Assembly: GCA_021205585.1 (NCBI GenBank)
Contig: JAJPXI010000245.1
Span: 632-7,270 of the forward strand
Origin: Oscillospiraceae bacterium
Lineage (GTDB): Bacteria > Bacillota > Clostridia > Oscillospirales > Oscillospiraceae
DNA: 6,639 bases
Direction: 5' to 3'
Shown: positions 1 to 4,807 of the stretch, piece after piece
Position numbering within the stretch: the stretch's first letter is position 1
Layout: the number at the start of each line of letters is the position of its first letter
Made by a program: the position numbers and the translations under genes
Notes under the pieces: generated by a model
Database searches by the model: none
What the model saw: only the letters and a program-made list of their open reading frames with translations
Told to the model about the DNA's origin: nothing

Positions 1-494
1 CCGGGGGTGGACTGGAGTAAGAAATCAGTCTGGGGCTGGGCGGGGACGAAGGCGGCCTCCCCCGCCGCAGGGCCGCTGCCGGCCGGGCGCAGGATGCCGG
101 TGCCGGGGCCCTCGGTCAGCGCGCCCCCCAGTACGTTCTGGTACGCGCCCCGCTCCAGGTCGCTGAGGGTGGGCTCGTTCCCCGGCGGGAAGAAAGTGAT
201 GAATTTCAGGGAAAAGATGTCGCACACCTCGAAGGCGGCGTAGTCCCGCAGGTAGAGCACCATAAAGCCCCGACCCACCGAGTAGAGGACGCCCACCCGG
301 CGCACGATGGTGGACACCCCCACCAGGAAATCGGCCACGGCGAACCGCCCCAGGTTTTCCGAGAGCAGCTGCTGCATGGTGCCCTGGAGGGCGGGGGTGT
401 CGAAGCTCTCCTGTTCCGGCGTGTTTAGCTCCCCGGCGCTCTGGATGGCGTTCAGGCTGACGGCCGAGGGACCGTCCGGGTAAAATTGAGGCAT
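1..494 (-). CDS. gerQ: GerQ-like spore coat protein, 3' end cut by window edge
   Basis: The reading frame is open from the ATG at 494-492 to the left edge, so 164 residues are visible and the C-terminus is missing. An AGGAG at 505-501, six bases before the ATG, supports this start. The N-terminal 35 residues look disordered. Residues about 40-104 form a compact, predicted beta-rich core with the pattern LLSENLGR, then VGVLYSVGRGF, then VCDIFSLKFITFF. After that comes a Gly/Pro/Ala-rich tail. The core follows the spacing I remember for the GerQ coat family (an N-terminal N-x-G segment, a GV/GI turn, a closing L-x-F/Y-x-TF strand), but residue identity is low. The naming therefore leans heavily on context: the gene lies 54 bases downstream of cwlJ on the same strand, and in Bacillus GerQ is a cross-linked coat protein needed to localise CwlJ. 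The coding call is firm. The GerQ name is moderate, and it could be an uncharacterised coat protein. Confidence 0.6.
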   Translation of the reverse strand, partial: MPQFYPDGPSAVSLNAIQSAGELNTPEQESFDTPALQGTMQQLLSENLGRFAVADFLVGVSTIVRRVGVLYSVGRGFMVLYLRDYAAFEVCDIFSLKFITFFPPGNEPTLSDLERGAYQNVLGGALTEGPGTGILRPAGSGPAAGEAAFVPAQPQTDFLLQSTP

Positions 495-500
495 AGAAAT

Positions 501-505
501 CTCCT
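501..505 (-). promoter_or_regulatory. Ribosome binding site of the gerQ-like gene
   Basis: Read on the minus strand, AGGAG sits six bases before the ATG at 494. It fixes the start of a gene that has no visible end in this window. It also shows that the gerQ-like gene is translated independently of cwlJ, whose stop is 54 bases upstream. Confidence 0.75.
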
Positions 506-548
506 TTCCGTCGGGGGACGCCGCCCCCGAAGCGCGCCCCGGACGCCG

Positions 549-983
549 CTATGTATCCGCATAGGCGTCCGTGGGCTCATAAAAGCAGTGATCCCCGATG
601 CGCAGGACGAACCGGCCCACCCGGGAGGGGAAATTGGCCCTGCACGAGGGGGAATAGGGATTGAAAAACCACAGGGCGAACCCCAGGCCGGGCAGCCGCT
701 GGCCGGACATGGCCATCTCCGCCACGGCGTAATGCTCGGCCTCCGGGCGCATATTGTAGATGTTCTGGGGGTTGTACTGTCCCCCCACCGTCTCCATGGC
801 GCAGGTGAACTGCCCGGTTTGGAACACCACCTGGGACACCGTCGTCAGCCGCCCGTACTCCCCGTAGTCCACCGTCACCCGGTTCATCACCACCCCGGCC
901 ACCGCCTGCATCCCGTCGCTCCCCTCGCCCCCGGCCTCGCACTGCACCAGTCGGGCCAAAAGCTCCAGGTCTGAATATGCCAA
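549..983 (-). CDS. cwlJ: Spore cortex-lytic / cell wall hydrolase CwlJ (SleB-CwlJ family)
   Basis: The 144-residue protein is a stand-alone Hydrolase_2 (SleB/CwlJ) domain, matching Bacillus CwlJ (about 140 residues) rather than the longer SleB with its peptidoglycan-binding domain. Family landmarks are present: LLARLVQCEAGGEG near the N-terminus with E16 at the position of the catalytic Glu, GMQAVAGVVMNRV at 34-46, ALWFFNP at 103-109, and HCFYEPTD at 131-138. There is no signal peptide or membrane segment, as expected for a mother-cell protein deposited at the cortex/coat interface. Family members hydrolyse cortex peptidoglycan containing muramic delta-lactam during germination, and Bacillus CwlJ responds to Ca-dipicolinate. 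The start is TTG. No ATG or GTG lies in frame between the upstream stop codon (about 1032-1034) and this point, and the frame enters the conserved domain at once. The GerQ-like gene follows 54 bases downstream. Family is certain; choosing CwlJ over another single-domain SleB relative rests on length and the GerQ-like neighbour. Confidence 0.88.
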   Translation of the reverse strand: MAYSDLELLARLVQCEAGGEGSDGMQAVAGVVMNRVTVDYGEYGRLTTVSQVVFQTGQFTCAMETVGGQYNPQNIYNMRPEAEHYAVAEMAMSGQRLPGLGFALWFFNPYSPSCRANFPSRVGRFVLRIGDHCFYEPTDAYADT

Positions 984-985
984 AT

Positions 986-1000
986 CTCCTGGCGCCTCCC
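986..1000 (-). promoter_or_regulatory. Purine-rich ribosome binding region of cwlJ
   Basis: Two Shine-Dalgarno-like blocks precede the TTG start at 983. GGGAGG at 1000-995 has an 11-base spacer, and AGGAG at 990-986 has only 2. Neither spacing is ideal. The GGGAGG block is the likelier functional one, and no better start codon exists in frame. Confidence 0.45.
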
Positions 1001-1018
1001 TTCCTCTTCTCCGCTCCT

Positions 1019-1051
1019 CCTCCCCGCCATCCTATGCTCCCGGCGGGGAGG
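1019..1051. repeat. Inverted repeat with 10-base perfect arms around the cwlJ promoter -10
   Basis: CCTCCCCGCC at 1019-1028 is the exact reverse complement of GGCGGGGAGG at 1042-1051. The 13-base centre (1029-1041) contains the CATAGGAT -10-like motif on the minus strand. There is no T-run on either strand, so it is not a terminator. It may be a protein-binding site or a chance product of GC-rich sequence. Confidence 0.6.
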
Positions 1052-1055
1052 TGTG
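1029..1055 (-). promoter_or_regulatory. Possible mother-cell sigma (sigma-K/sigma-E type) promoter of cwlJ
   Basis: On the minus strand, CATAGGAT (1036-1029) fits the sigma-K -10 pattern CATAnnnT. It is preceded 16 bases upstream by CAC (1055-1053), which fits the minimal AC of sigma-K -35 regions. Transcription would begin near 1022 and give a leader of about 40 bases. CwlJ is a sporulation gene, so a mother-cell sigma factor is expected. The motif is short, and this is a pattern match only. Confidence 0.35.
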
Positions 1056-1094
1056 AATAAAAAGCGCTGAAAAGGCCCTGGGCGGCGCCTGGGC

Positions 1095-1123
1095 TTGACA
1101 AATACCCCTTGGGGGTATATACT
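1095..1123 (+). promoter_or_regulatory. Sigma-A promoter of the csoR-copA-copZ operon
   Basis: A perfect -35 TTGACA at 1095-1100 is followed by a 17-base spacer and the -10 TATACT at 1118-1123. Transcription should start near 1130, giving a leader of about 29 bases to csoR. The spacer is occupied by a palindromic copper operator, so repressor binding would block RNA polymerase directly. Confidence 0.9.
1102..1118. promoter_or_regulatory. CsoR operator (copper box)
   Basis: The site is the 17-base palindrome ATACCCC-TTG-GGGGTAT, with two perfect 7-base arms. This is the classic CsoR-type operator: an A/T end, a run of C, a short centre, a run of G, then an A/T end. It fills the spacer between -35 and -10 and touches the first base of the -10. 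The adjacent gene encodes a CsoR with all copper ligands, so autoregulation is the expected mode: bound and repressed without Cu+, released when Cu+ binds. Confidence 0.88.
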
Positions 1124-1158
1124 GTGGGGGAATAAAGGACAGAAAGGCGGTGTATGCT

Positions 1159-1461
1159 ATGGAAGAGGGCTGCTGCTGCGGGGAAAAGACCAAAATCCGC
1201 TCGCCGGAGGAGTATCAAAAGCTGATCCACCGGCTCAACCGAATCGAGGGGCAGATTCGCGGACTGAAGGGGATGGTGGAGCGCAGCGCCTACTGCACGG
1301 ACATTCTGATTCAGTCCTCGGCGGTCTCCGCCGCCCTGAACGCCTTTAACAGGGAGCTGCTGGCCAACCATATCCGCACCTGCGTGGCGGAGGACATCCG
1401 AAACGGCAAGGACGAGGTTATCGATGAGCTGGTCGGCACTCTGCAAAAGCTGATGAAATAG
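1159..1461 (+). CDS. csoR: Copper-sensing transcriptional repressor CsoR
   Basis: The 100-residue all-helical protein belongs to the CsoR/RcnR (DUF156) family, a DNA-binding tetramer that leaves its operator when it binds Cu+. The family core is clear: HRLNRIEGQIRGLKGMV at 24-40, then the Cu+ ligands C46, H71 and C75, the last two in an HxxxC arrangement. This Cys-His-Cys set separates copper sensors from nickel/cobalt (RcnR) or formaldehyde (FrmR) relatives. The ATG at 1159 was chosen because GGCGG at 1146-1150 lies eight bases upstream. A GTG at 1150 in the same frame would add three residues and has an AAAGGA ten bases before it, so it cannot be excluded. The N-terminus carries an unusual Cys triplet at 5-7. 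The gene is first in the copper operon, and its stop codon overlaps the ribosome binding site of copA. Confidence 0.95.
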   Translation: MEEGCCCGEKTKIRSPEEYQKLIHRLNRIEGQIRGLKGMVERSAYCTDILIQSSAVSAALNAFNRELLANHIRTCVAEDIRNGKDEVIDELVGTLQKLMK

Positions 1462-1465
1462 GAGG
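1460..1465 (+). promoter_or_regulatory. Ribosome binding site of copA, overlapping the csoR stop codon
   Basis: AGGAGG at 1460-1465 overlaps the csoR TAG stop (1459-1461) and lies six bases before the copA ATG at 1472. The overlap suggests translational coupling of repressor and pump. Confidence 0.85.
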
Positions 1466-1471
1466 AAGAGC

Positions 1472-4258
1472 ATGGAACAATATACCGTCACCGGCATGAG
1501 CTGCGCCGCCTGCGCCGCACGGGTGGAAAAGGCCGTCGGCCAGGTGCCGGGGGTGACGGCCTGCTCCGTCAGCCTGCTGACCAACTCCATGGGGGTGGAG
1601 GGTGCCGCCGCTCCCGGCGACATTATTTCCGCCGTCACGGCGGCGGGCTACGGCGCTTCTCTGAAAGGGGAGACAAAAACGTCCTCCCTTTCGGCAGACG
1701 AGGAGGCGCTGAAGGATCACGAGACGCCGGGGCTGAAAAAGCGCCTGATCGCCTCGGTGATATTCCTGGCCGTCTTAATGTATCTCTCCATGGGGCACAT
1801 GATGTGGGGCTGGCCCCTGCCGTCCTGGTTCGACGGCAACCATGTGGCCATGGGCTTGGCGCAGCTGCTGCTGACCGCCATCATCATGGTTATCAACCAG
1901 AAATTCTTTATCAGCGGCACCAGGGGCCTGCTCCACCGCTCCCCCAATATGGACACTCTGGTGGCCCTTGGCTCCTTCGCCTCCTTCGCCTGGAGCGTTT
2001 ATGCCCTGTTTTTGATGACCGACGCAGTGGTCAGAGGGGACGACGCGCTGGTGATGACCTATATGGAGGAGTTCTACTTTGAGTCCGCCGCCATGATTCT
2101 GACCCTGATTACCGTGGGGAAAATGCTGGAGGCCCGCTCCAAGGGCAAGACCACCGACGCGCTGAAAAGCCTGATGAAGCTGGCCCCCAAGCAGGCCGCG
2201 CTCCTGCGGGACGGGGTTGAGGTGACGGTTCCCATCGACCAGGTGCGGCAGGGGGACGTATTCGTGGTGCGGCCGGGGGAGAACATCCCGGTGGACGGCG
2301 TGATTCTGGAGGGGGAGAGCGCGGTCAACGAGGCCGCCCTGACCGGGGAGAGCATCCCCGTGGACAAGGCCCCCGGCGATGGGGTCTCCGCCGCCACGGT
2401 CAACCAGTCCGGCTTCCTCAAGTGCCGGGCCACCCGGGTGGGGGAGGACACCACCCTGGCCCAGATCATCAAAATGGTCAGCGACGCGGCGGCCACCAAG
2501 GCCCCCATCGCCAAGGTGGCCGACCGGGTCTCCGGGGTATTCGTGCCCACGGTCATCGCCATCGCCGTGGTCGCCGCCGTGGTGTGGCTGCTGTGCGGGG
2601 CGCGGTTCAGCTTCGCCCTGGCCAGGGGCATCTCCGTGCTGGTCATCTCCTGCCCCTGCGCCCTGGGCCTGGCCACCCCCGTGGCCATTATGGTGGGCAA
2701 CGGGATGGGGGCGAAAAACGGCATTCTGTTCAAAACCGCCGTCTGCCTGGAGGAGACGGGCAAAACCCAGATTGTCGTCCTTGACAAAACCGGCACCATC
2801 ACCAGCGGGGAGCCCCGTGTGACCGACATGGTTCCCGCCCCCGGCGTGAGCGAAACGGAACTGCTGGACATGGCCTGCGCCCTGGAGGCCAGGAGCGAGC
2901 ACCCTCTGGCCAGGGCCATTCTGGAAAAGGCCGCCCGGGAGGGACGGCAGGCCGGGGAGGTGTCCCAGTTCCAGGCCCTGCCGGGCAACGGCCTGTCCGC
3001 CCTGCGGGACGGAGAGACCCTGCTGGGGGGCAGCATGAAGTTCATCTCCGGCCGGGTTTCCGTGCCGCCGGCGCTGGAGGCGCGGGCCCAGGCCCTGGCG
3101 GAGCAGGGGAAAACCCCTCTGCTGTTCGCCAAGGGCGGTGCGCTGCTGGGGCTGATTGCCGTGGCGGACACCATCAAGGAGGACAGCCCCCAGGCCGTCT
3201 CAGAGCTGCGGAGCATGGGCATCCAGGTGGTCATGCTGACCGGGGACAACGAGAAAACCGCCCGCGCCATCGGCGCGCAGGCCGGGGTGGATCAGGTCGT
3301 CGCCGGGGTGCTGCCCGACGGCAAGGAGGCGGTCATCCGCCAGCTGCGGGAGTACGGCAAGGTGGCCATGGTGGGCGACGGCATCAACGACGCCCCCGCC
3401 CTGACTCGGGCCGACGTGGGCGTGGCCATCGGCGCGGGGGCCGACGTGGCCATCGATGCGGCGGACGTGGTGCTGGTAAAAAGCCGCCTGTCCGACGTTC
3501 CGGCGGCCATCCGGCTCAGCCGGGCCACCCTGCGGAACATCCACCAGAACCTGTTCTGGGCCTTCTTCTACAACTGCATCGGCATCCCACTGGCTGCCGG
3601 AGTCTTTATCCCCCTGCTGGGCTGGAAGCTGAACCCCATGTTCGCGGCGGCGGCCATGAGCCTGTCCTCCTTCTGCGTGGTGTCCAACGCCCTGCGGCTG
3701 AACCTGTTCAAAATCAGGCAGACAAAGCGGAATCGGCCCGGCAAAAAGGCGGTCACGCTGCCGAACCTGTCCGCGCCAGGGCAGGGACAGCCGCCCCAGG
3801 GCGGCCAGATCACCATTTCCATTCAGGGGATGATGTGCGCCCACTGCGAGGGCCGGGTCAGGCAGGCCCTGGAGGCGCTGCCGGAGGTGGATGCCGCCGC
3901 CGTCAGCCACGAGAGCGGGATTGCGGCCGTGTCCCTGCGCGGGGCGGTTGACGAGGCGGCGCTGAAAAAAGCCGTTGAGGACGCCGGATACCGGGTGCTG
4001 TCCTTTCAACAGGAAAATCAACAAATTCAGGAGGTCAACAACATGGAAAAAATCACTTTGAACGTCAGCGGGATGATGTGCGCCCACTGCGAAGGCCGGG
4101 TCAGGCAGGCTCTGGAGGCGCTGCCGGAGGTGGAAGCCGCCGCCGTCAGCCACGAGAGCGGAACCGCCGTTGTGTCCCTGCGCGGGACGGTTGACGAGGC
4201 GGCTTTGAAGAAAGCCGTTGAGGACGCCGGATACCAGGTGCTGTCCGTTCAGCGATAG
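1472..4258 (+). CDS. copA: Cu+-exporting P1B-1-type ATPase CopA with one N-terminal and two C-terminal HMA domains
   Basis: The 928-residue membrane pump exports Cu+ from the cytoplasm at the cost of ATP. An N-terminal HMA domain (about 1-66) carries GMSCAAC with C11 and C14. Eight membrane segments are apparent: about 90-110, 125-142, 160-183, 203-219, 355-376, 384-408, 694-716 and 720-742. Catalytic motifs are intact: TGES (291-294) in the actuator domain, the membrane CPC (394-396), DKTGT with phosphorylated D438, the nucleotide-binding HP at 477-478 with GNG at 505-507, and GDGIND (635-640). YN in TM7 (700-701) and MSLSS in TM8 (729-733) complete the copper-specific signature. Typical bacterial CopA ends soon after TM8, near residue 745 here. 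This one continues through a Pro/Gln-rich linker into two HMA domains (about 779-845 and 858-928), each with GMMCAHC (C789/C792 and C870/C873). They are nearly identical, and the second begins at an internal Met preceded by a ribosome binding site. The gene follows csoR by 10 bases and precedes copZ by 17. Confidence 0.96.
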   Translation: MEQYTVTGMSCAACAARVEKAVGQVPGVTACSVSLLTNSMGVEGAAAPGDIISAVTAAGYGASLKGETKTSSLSADEEALKDHETPGLKKRLIASVIFLAVLMYLSMGHMMWGWPLPSWFDGNHVAMGLAQLLLTAIIMVINQKFFISGTRGLLHRSPNMDTLVALGSFASFAWSVYALFLMTDAVVRGDDALVMTYMEEFYFESAAMILTLITVGKMLEARSKGKTTDALKSLMKLAPKQAALLRDGVEVTVPIDQVRQGDVFVVRPGENIPVDGVILEGESAVNEAALTGESIPVDKAPGDGVSAATVNQSGFLKCRATRVGEDTTLAQIIKMVSDAAATKAPIAKVADRVSGVFVPTVIAIAVVAAVVWLLCGARFSFALARGISVLVISCPCALGLATPVAIMVGNGMGAKNGILFKTAVCLEETGKTQIVVLDKTGTITSGEPRVTDMVPAPGVSETELLDMACALEARSEHPLARAILEKAAREGRQAGEVSQFQALPGNGLSALRDGETLLGGSMKFISGRVSVPPALEARAQALAEQGKTPLLFAKGGALLGLIAVADTIKEDSPQAVSELRSMGIQVVMLTGDNEKTARAIGAQAGVDQVVAGVLPDGKEAVIRQLREYGKVAMVGDGINDAPALTRADVGVAIGAGADVAIDAADVVLVKSRLSDVPAAIRLSRATLRNIHQNLFWAFFYNCIGIPLAAGVFIPLLGWKLNPMFAAAAMSLSSFCVVSNALRLNLFKIRQTKRNRPGKKAVTLPNLSAPGQGQPPQGGQITISIQGMMCAHCEGRVRQALEALPEVDAAAVSHESGIAAVSLRGAVDEAALKKAVEDAGYRVLSFQQENQQIQEVNNMEKITLNVSGMMCAHCEGRVRQALEALPEVEAAAVSHESGTAVVSLRGTVDEAALKKAVEDAGYQVLSVQR
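3828..4007 (+). repeat. Tandem HMA repeat, copy A (inside copA)
   Basis: First unit of a direct repeat with a 243-base (81-codon) period. Aligned by eye with copy B at 4071-4250, it shows about 15 mismatches in 180 bases (roughly 92 % identity) and no gaps. It encodes GMMCAHC through GYRVLSF. Upstream of 3828 the two copies diverge quickly in DNA, though ITISIQ still resembles ITLNVS in protein. Confidence 0.9.
4029..4258 (+). other. Possible internal translation start inside copA giving a free CopZ-like chaperone
   Basis: Inside the copA frame, AGGAGG (4029-4034) is followed by an 8-base spacer and an in-frame ATG (4043). Initiation here would yield a 71-residue HMA protein starting MEKITLNV, with the CAHC copper site and the copA stop: the size and form of a normal CopZ. 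The signal is as good as those of copA and copZ, and the same CAGGAGGTCAA string occurs before copZ itself. It may be active, giving two products from one gene, or a relic of gene fusion. The sequence shows the signal but not its use. Confidence 0.45.
4071..4250 (+). repeat. Tandem HMA repeat, copy B (inside copA)
   Basis: Second unit of the 243-base-period direct repeat. Differences from copy A include both silent and amino-acid changes (I to T, A to V, A to T, R to Q, F to V, D to E), so the duplication is recent but not brand new. Unlike copy A, it starts behind its own AGGAGG and ATG. Confidence 0.9.
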
Positions 4259-4264
4259 GTTCTC

Positions 4265-4270
4265 AGGAGG
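4265..4270 (+). promoter_or_regulatory. Ribosome binding site of copZ
   Basis: AGGAGG lies five bases before the ATG at 4276. It sits in the string CAGGAGGTCAA, which also occurs at 4028-4038 inside copA, and is one mark that the two regions share an origin. Confidence 0.85.
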
Positions 4271-4275
4271 TCAAT

Positions 4276-4533
4276 ATGGAAAAACTCACCTTAACCATCG
4301 ACGGGATGATGTGCGGCATGTGCGAGGCCCACGTCTGCGACGCCATCCGCAGAGTCTGCACCGGCAAAACGAAAGTTTCCGCCTCCCACTCCGCCGGGAC
4401 GGCGGAGATTATCGCGGAGGAAGTCCCCGACGTGGAGAAAATCAAGGCGGCTGTGGAGCAGACTGGCTACCGGGTGCTGAACGCCGCCAGCGAACCCTAC
4501 GAGAAAAAGAAGCGCTTTTCCCTGTTCGGATAA
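4276..4533 (+). CDS. copZ: CopZ-like cytoplasmic copper chaperone (single HMA domain)
   Basis: The 85-residue protein is one HMA (ferredoxin-like beta-alpha-beta-beta-alpha-beta) domain over residues 1-69, with the Cu+-binding loop GMMCGMC (C13 and C16). CopZ-type chaperones bind Cu+ in the cytoplasm and pass it to CopA and CsoR. The gene lies 17 bases after copA with a strong AGGAGG, so it is the last gene of the CsoR-controlled operon. It differs from the two copA C-terminal domains: the metal loop is CGMC rather than CAHC, there are two extra Cys (C21 and C28), and a charged tail after residue 72 (EPYEKKKR) lies outside the usual domain. Its first codons still match the second copA repeat closely (MEKLTLTIDGMMC against MEKITLNVSGMMC), pointing to common descent. 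A role in handling another thiophilic metal is possible. Confidence 0.88.
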   Translation: MEKLTLTIDGMMCGMCEAHVCDAIRRVCTGKTKVSASHSAGTAEIIAEEVPDVEKIKAAVEQTGYRVLNAASEPYEKKKRFSLFG

Positions 4534-4543
4534 GCCCGTCCTC

Positions 4544-4568
4544 TCCCCGCGCTCAGCGGCGGGGATTT
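4544..4568 (+). terminator. Weak intrinsic terminator candidate after copZ
   Basis: TCCCCGC (4544-4550) pairs with GCGGGGA (4559-4565) around an 8-base loop, 10 bases after the copZ stop. Only three T residues follow, so termination may be partial or factor-assisted. No better hairpin with a T-run lies before the Hsp20 promoter. Confidence 0.4.
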
Positions 4569-4688
4569 ACACCTATACCTGCTGGATGGGGATGCTAAAA
4601 AATACCATCGCCGTGGTGGAAGCGTAGCAAACCAGGGGATTCTCCGGAGAAATCGCATATTTTGTGAACTTTTTTCAGTTTCTTTGTT
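4569..4688. other. Intergenic stretch between copper operon and hsp20 promoter
   Basis: I see no convincing gene here on either strand. The one structural item is an imperfect palindrome at 4638-4654, where GATTCTCC meets GGAGAAATC with a single extra A. It has no loop and no T-run directly after it. From about 4655 the DNA turns AT-rich, leading into the CIRCE region. Confidence 0.5.
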
Positions 4689-4723
4689 AAAATTAGCACT
4701 CTCCTCTTGACAGTGCTAATTTT
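4689..4723. promoter_or_regulatory. CIRCE element (HrcA operator) upstream of hsp20
   Basis: TTAGCACTC (4693-4701), a 9-base spacer and CAGTGCTAA (4711-4719) match the CIRCE consensus TTAGCACTC-N9-GAGTGCTAA with one mismatch, at the first base of the right arm. Flanking AAAA and TTTT extend the dyad to 35 bases. CIRCE is bound by the heat-shock repressor HrcA, which is inactivated when GroEL is titrated by unfolded protein. The site overlaps the -35 hexamer, so binding should block transcription. Confidence 0.93.
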
Positions 4724-4735
4724 TCGGGGTATACT
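4707..4735 (+). promoter_or_regulatory. Sigma-A promoter of hsp20
   Basis: A perfect -35 TTGACA at 4707-4712 lies inside the CIRCE element. After 17 bases comes the -10 TATACT at 4730-4735. A second TATACT at 4735-4740 overlaps it by one base but would need a 22-base spacer. Transcription should start near 4742, leaving a leader of about 65 bases. Confidence 0.9.
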
Positions 4736-4807
4736 ATACTCACCCGAAAGGGAAACAACCTGTTCACAAGGGCAACAGTAAGAGTTTTTAGAATGGAGGA
4801 ATGACTT

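Noticed and set aside
486..974. 162-codon plus-strand open frame antisense to cwlJ
   Set aside because: It covers the conserved CwlJ domain on the opposite strand, and its His/Pro/Gly-rich product has no ribosome binding site or family features.
577..1638. 353-codon open frame on the minus strand across cwlJ, the promoter region, csoR and the start of copA
   Set aside because: It overlaps three well-recognised genes in other frames, runs through the promoter and operator, and its product is Arg/Gly/Pro-rich low complexity typical of GC-rich shadow frames.
1650..1745. E. coli-style programmed frameshift after the N-terminal HMA of copA
   Set aside because: There are A-rich stretches near 1674 and 1735, but I saw no convincing slippery heptamer with a downstream structure and a nearby stop in the shifted frame.
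2074..3270. 398-codon minus-strand open frame inside copA
   Set aside because: It is antisense to the intact ATPase core. The long frame is a by-product of high-GC codon use, and the Ser/Thr/Pro-rich product has no recognisable domain.
4742..4807. RNA thermometer in the hsp20 leader
   Set aside because: The best pairing I found is CTGTT with AACAG (4760-4764 and 4774-4778), which does not mask the GGAGGA ribosome binding site. CIRCE already explains heat control.
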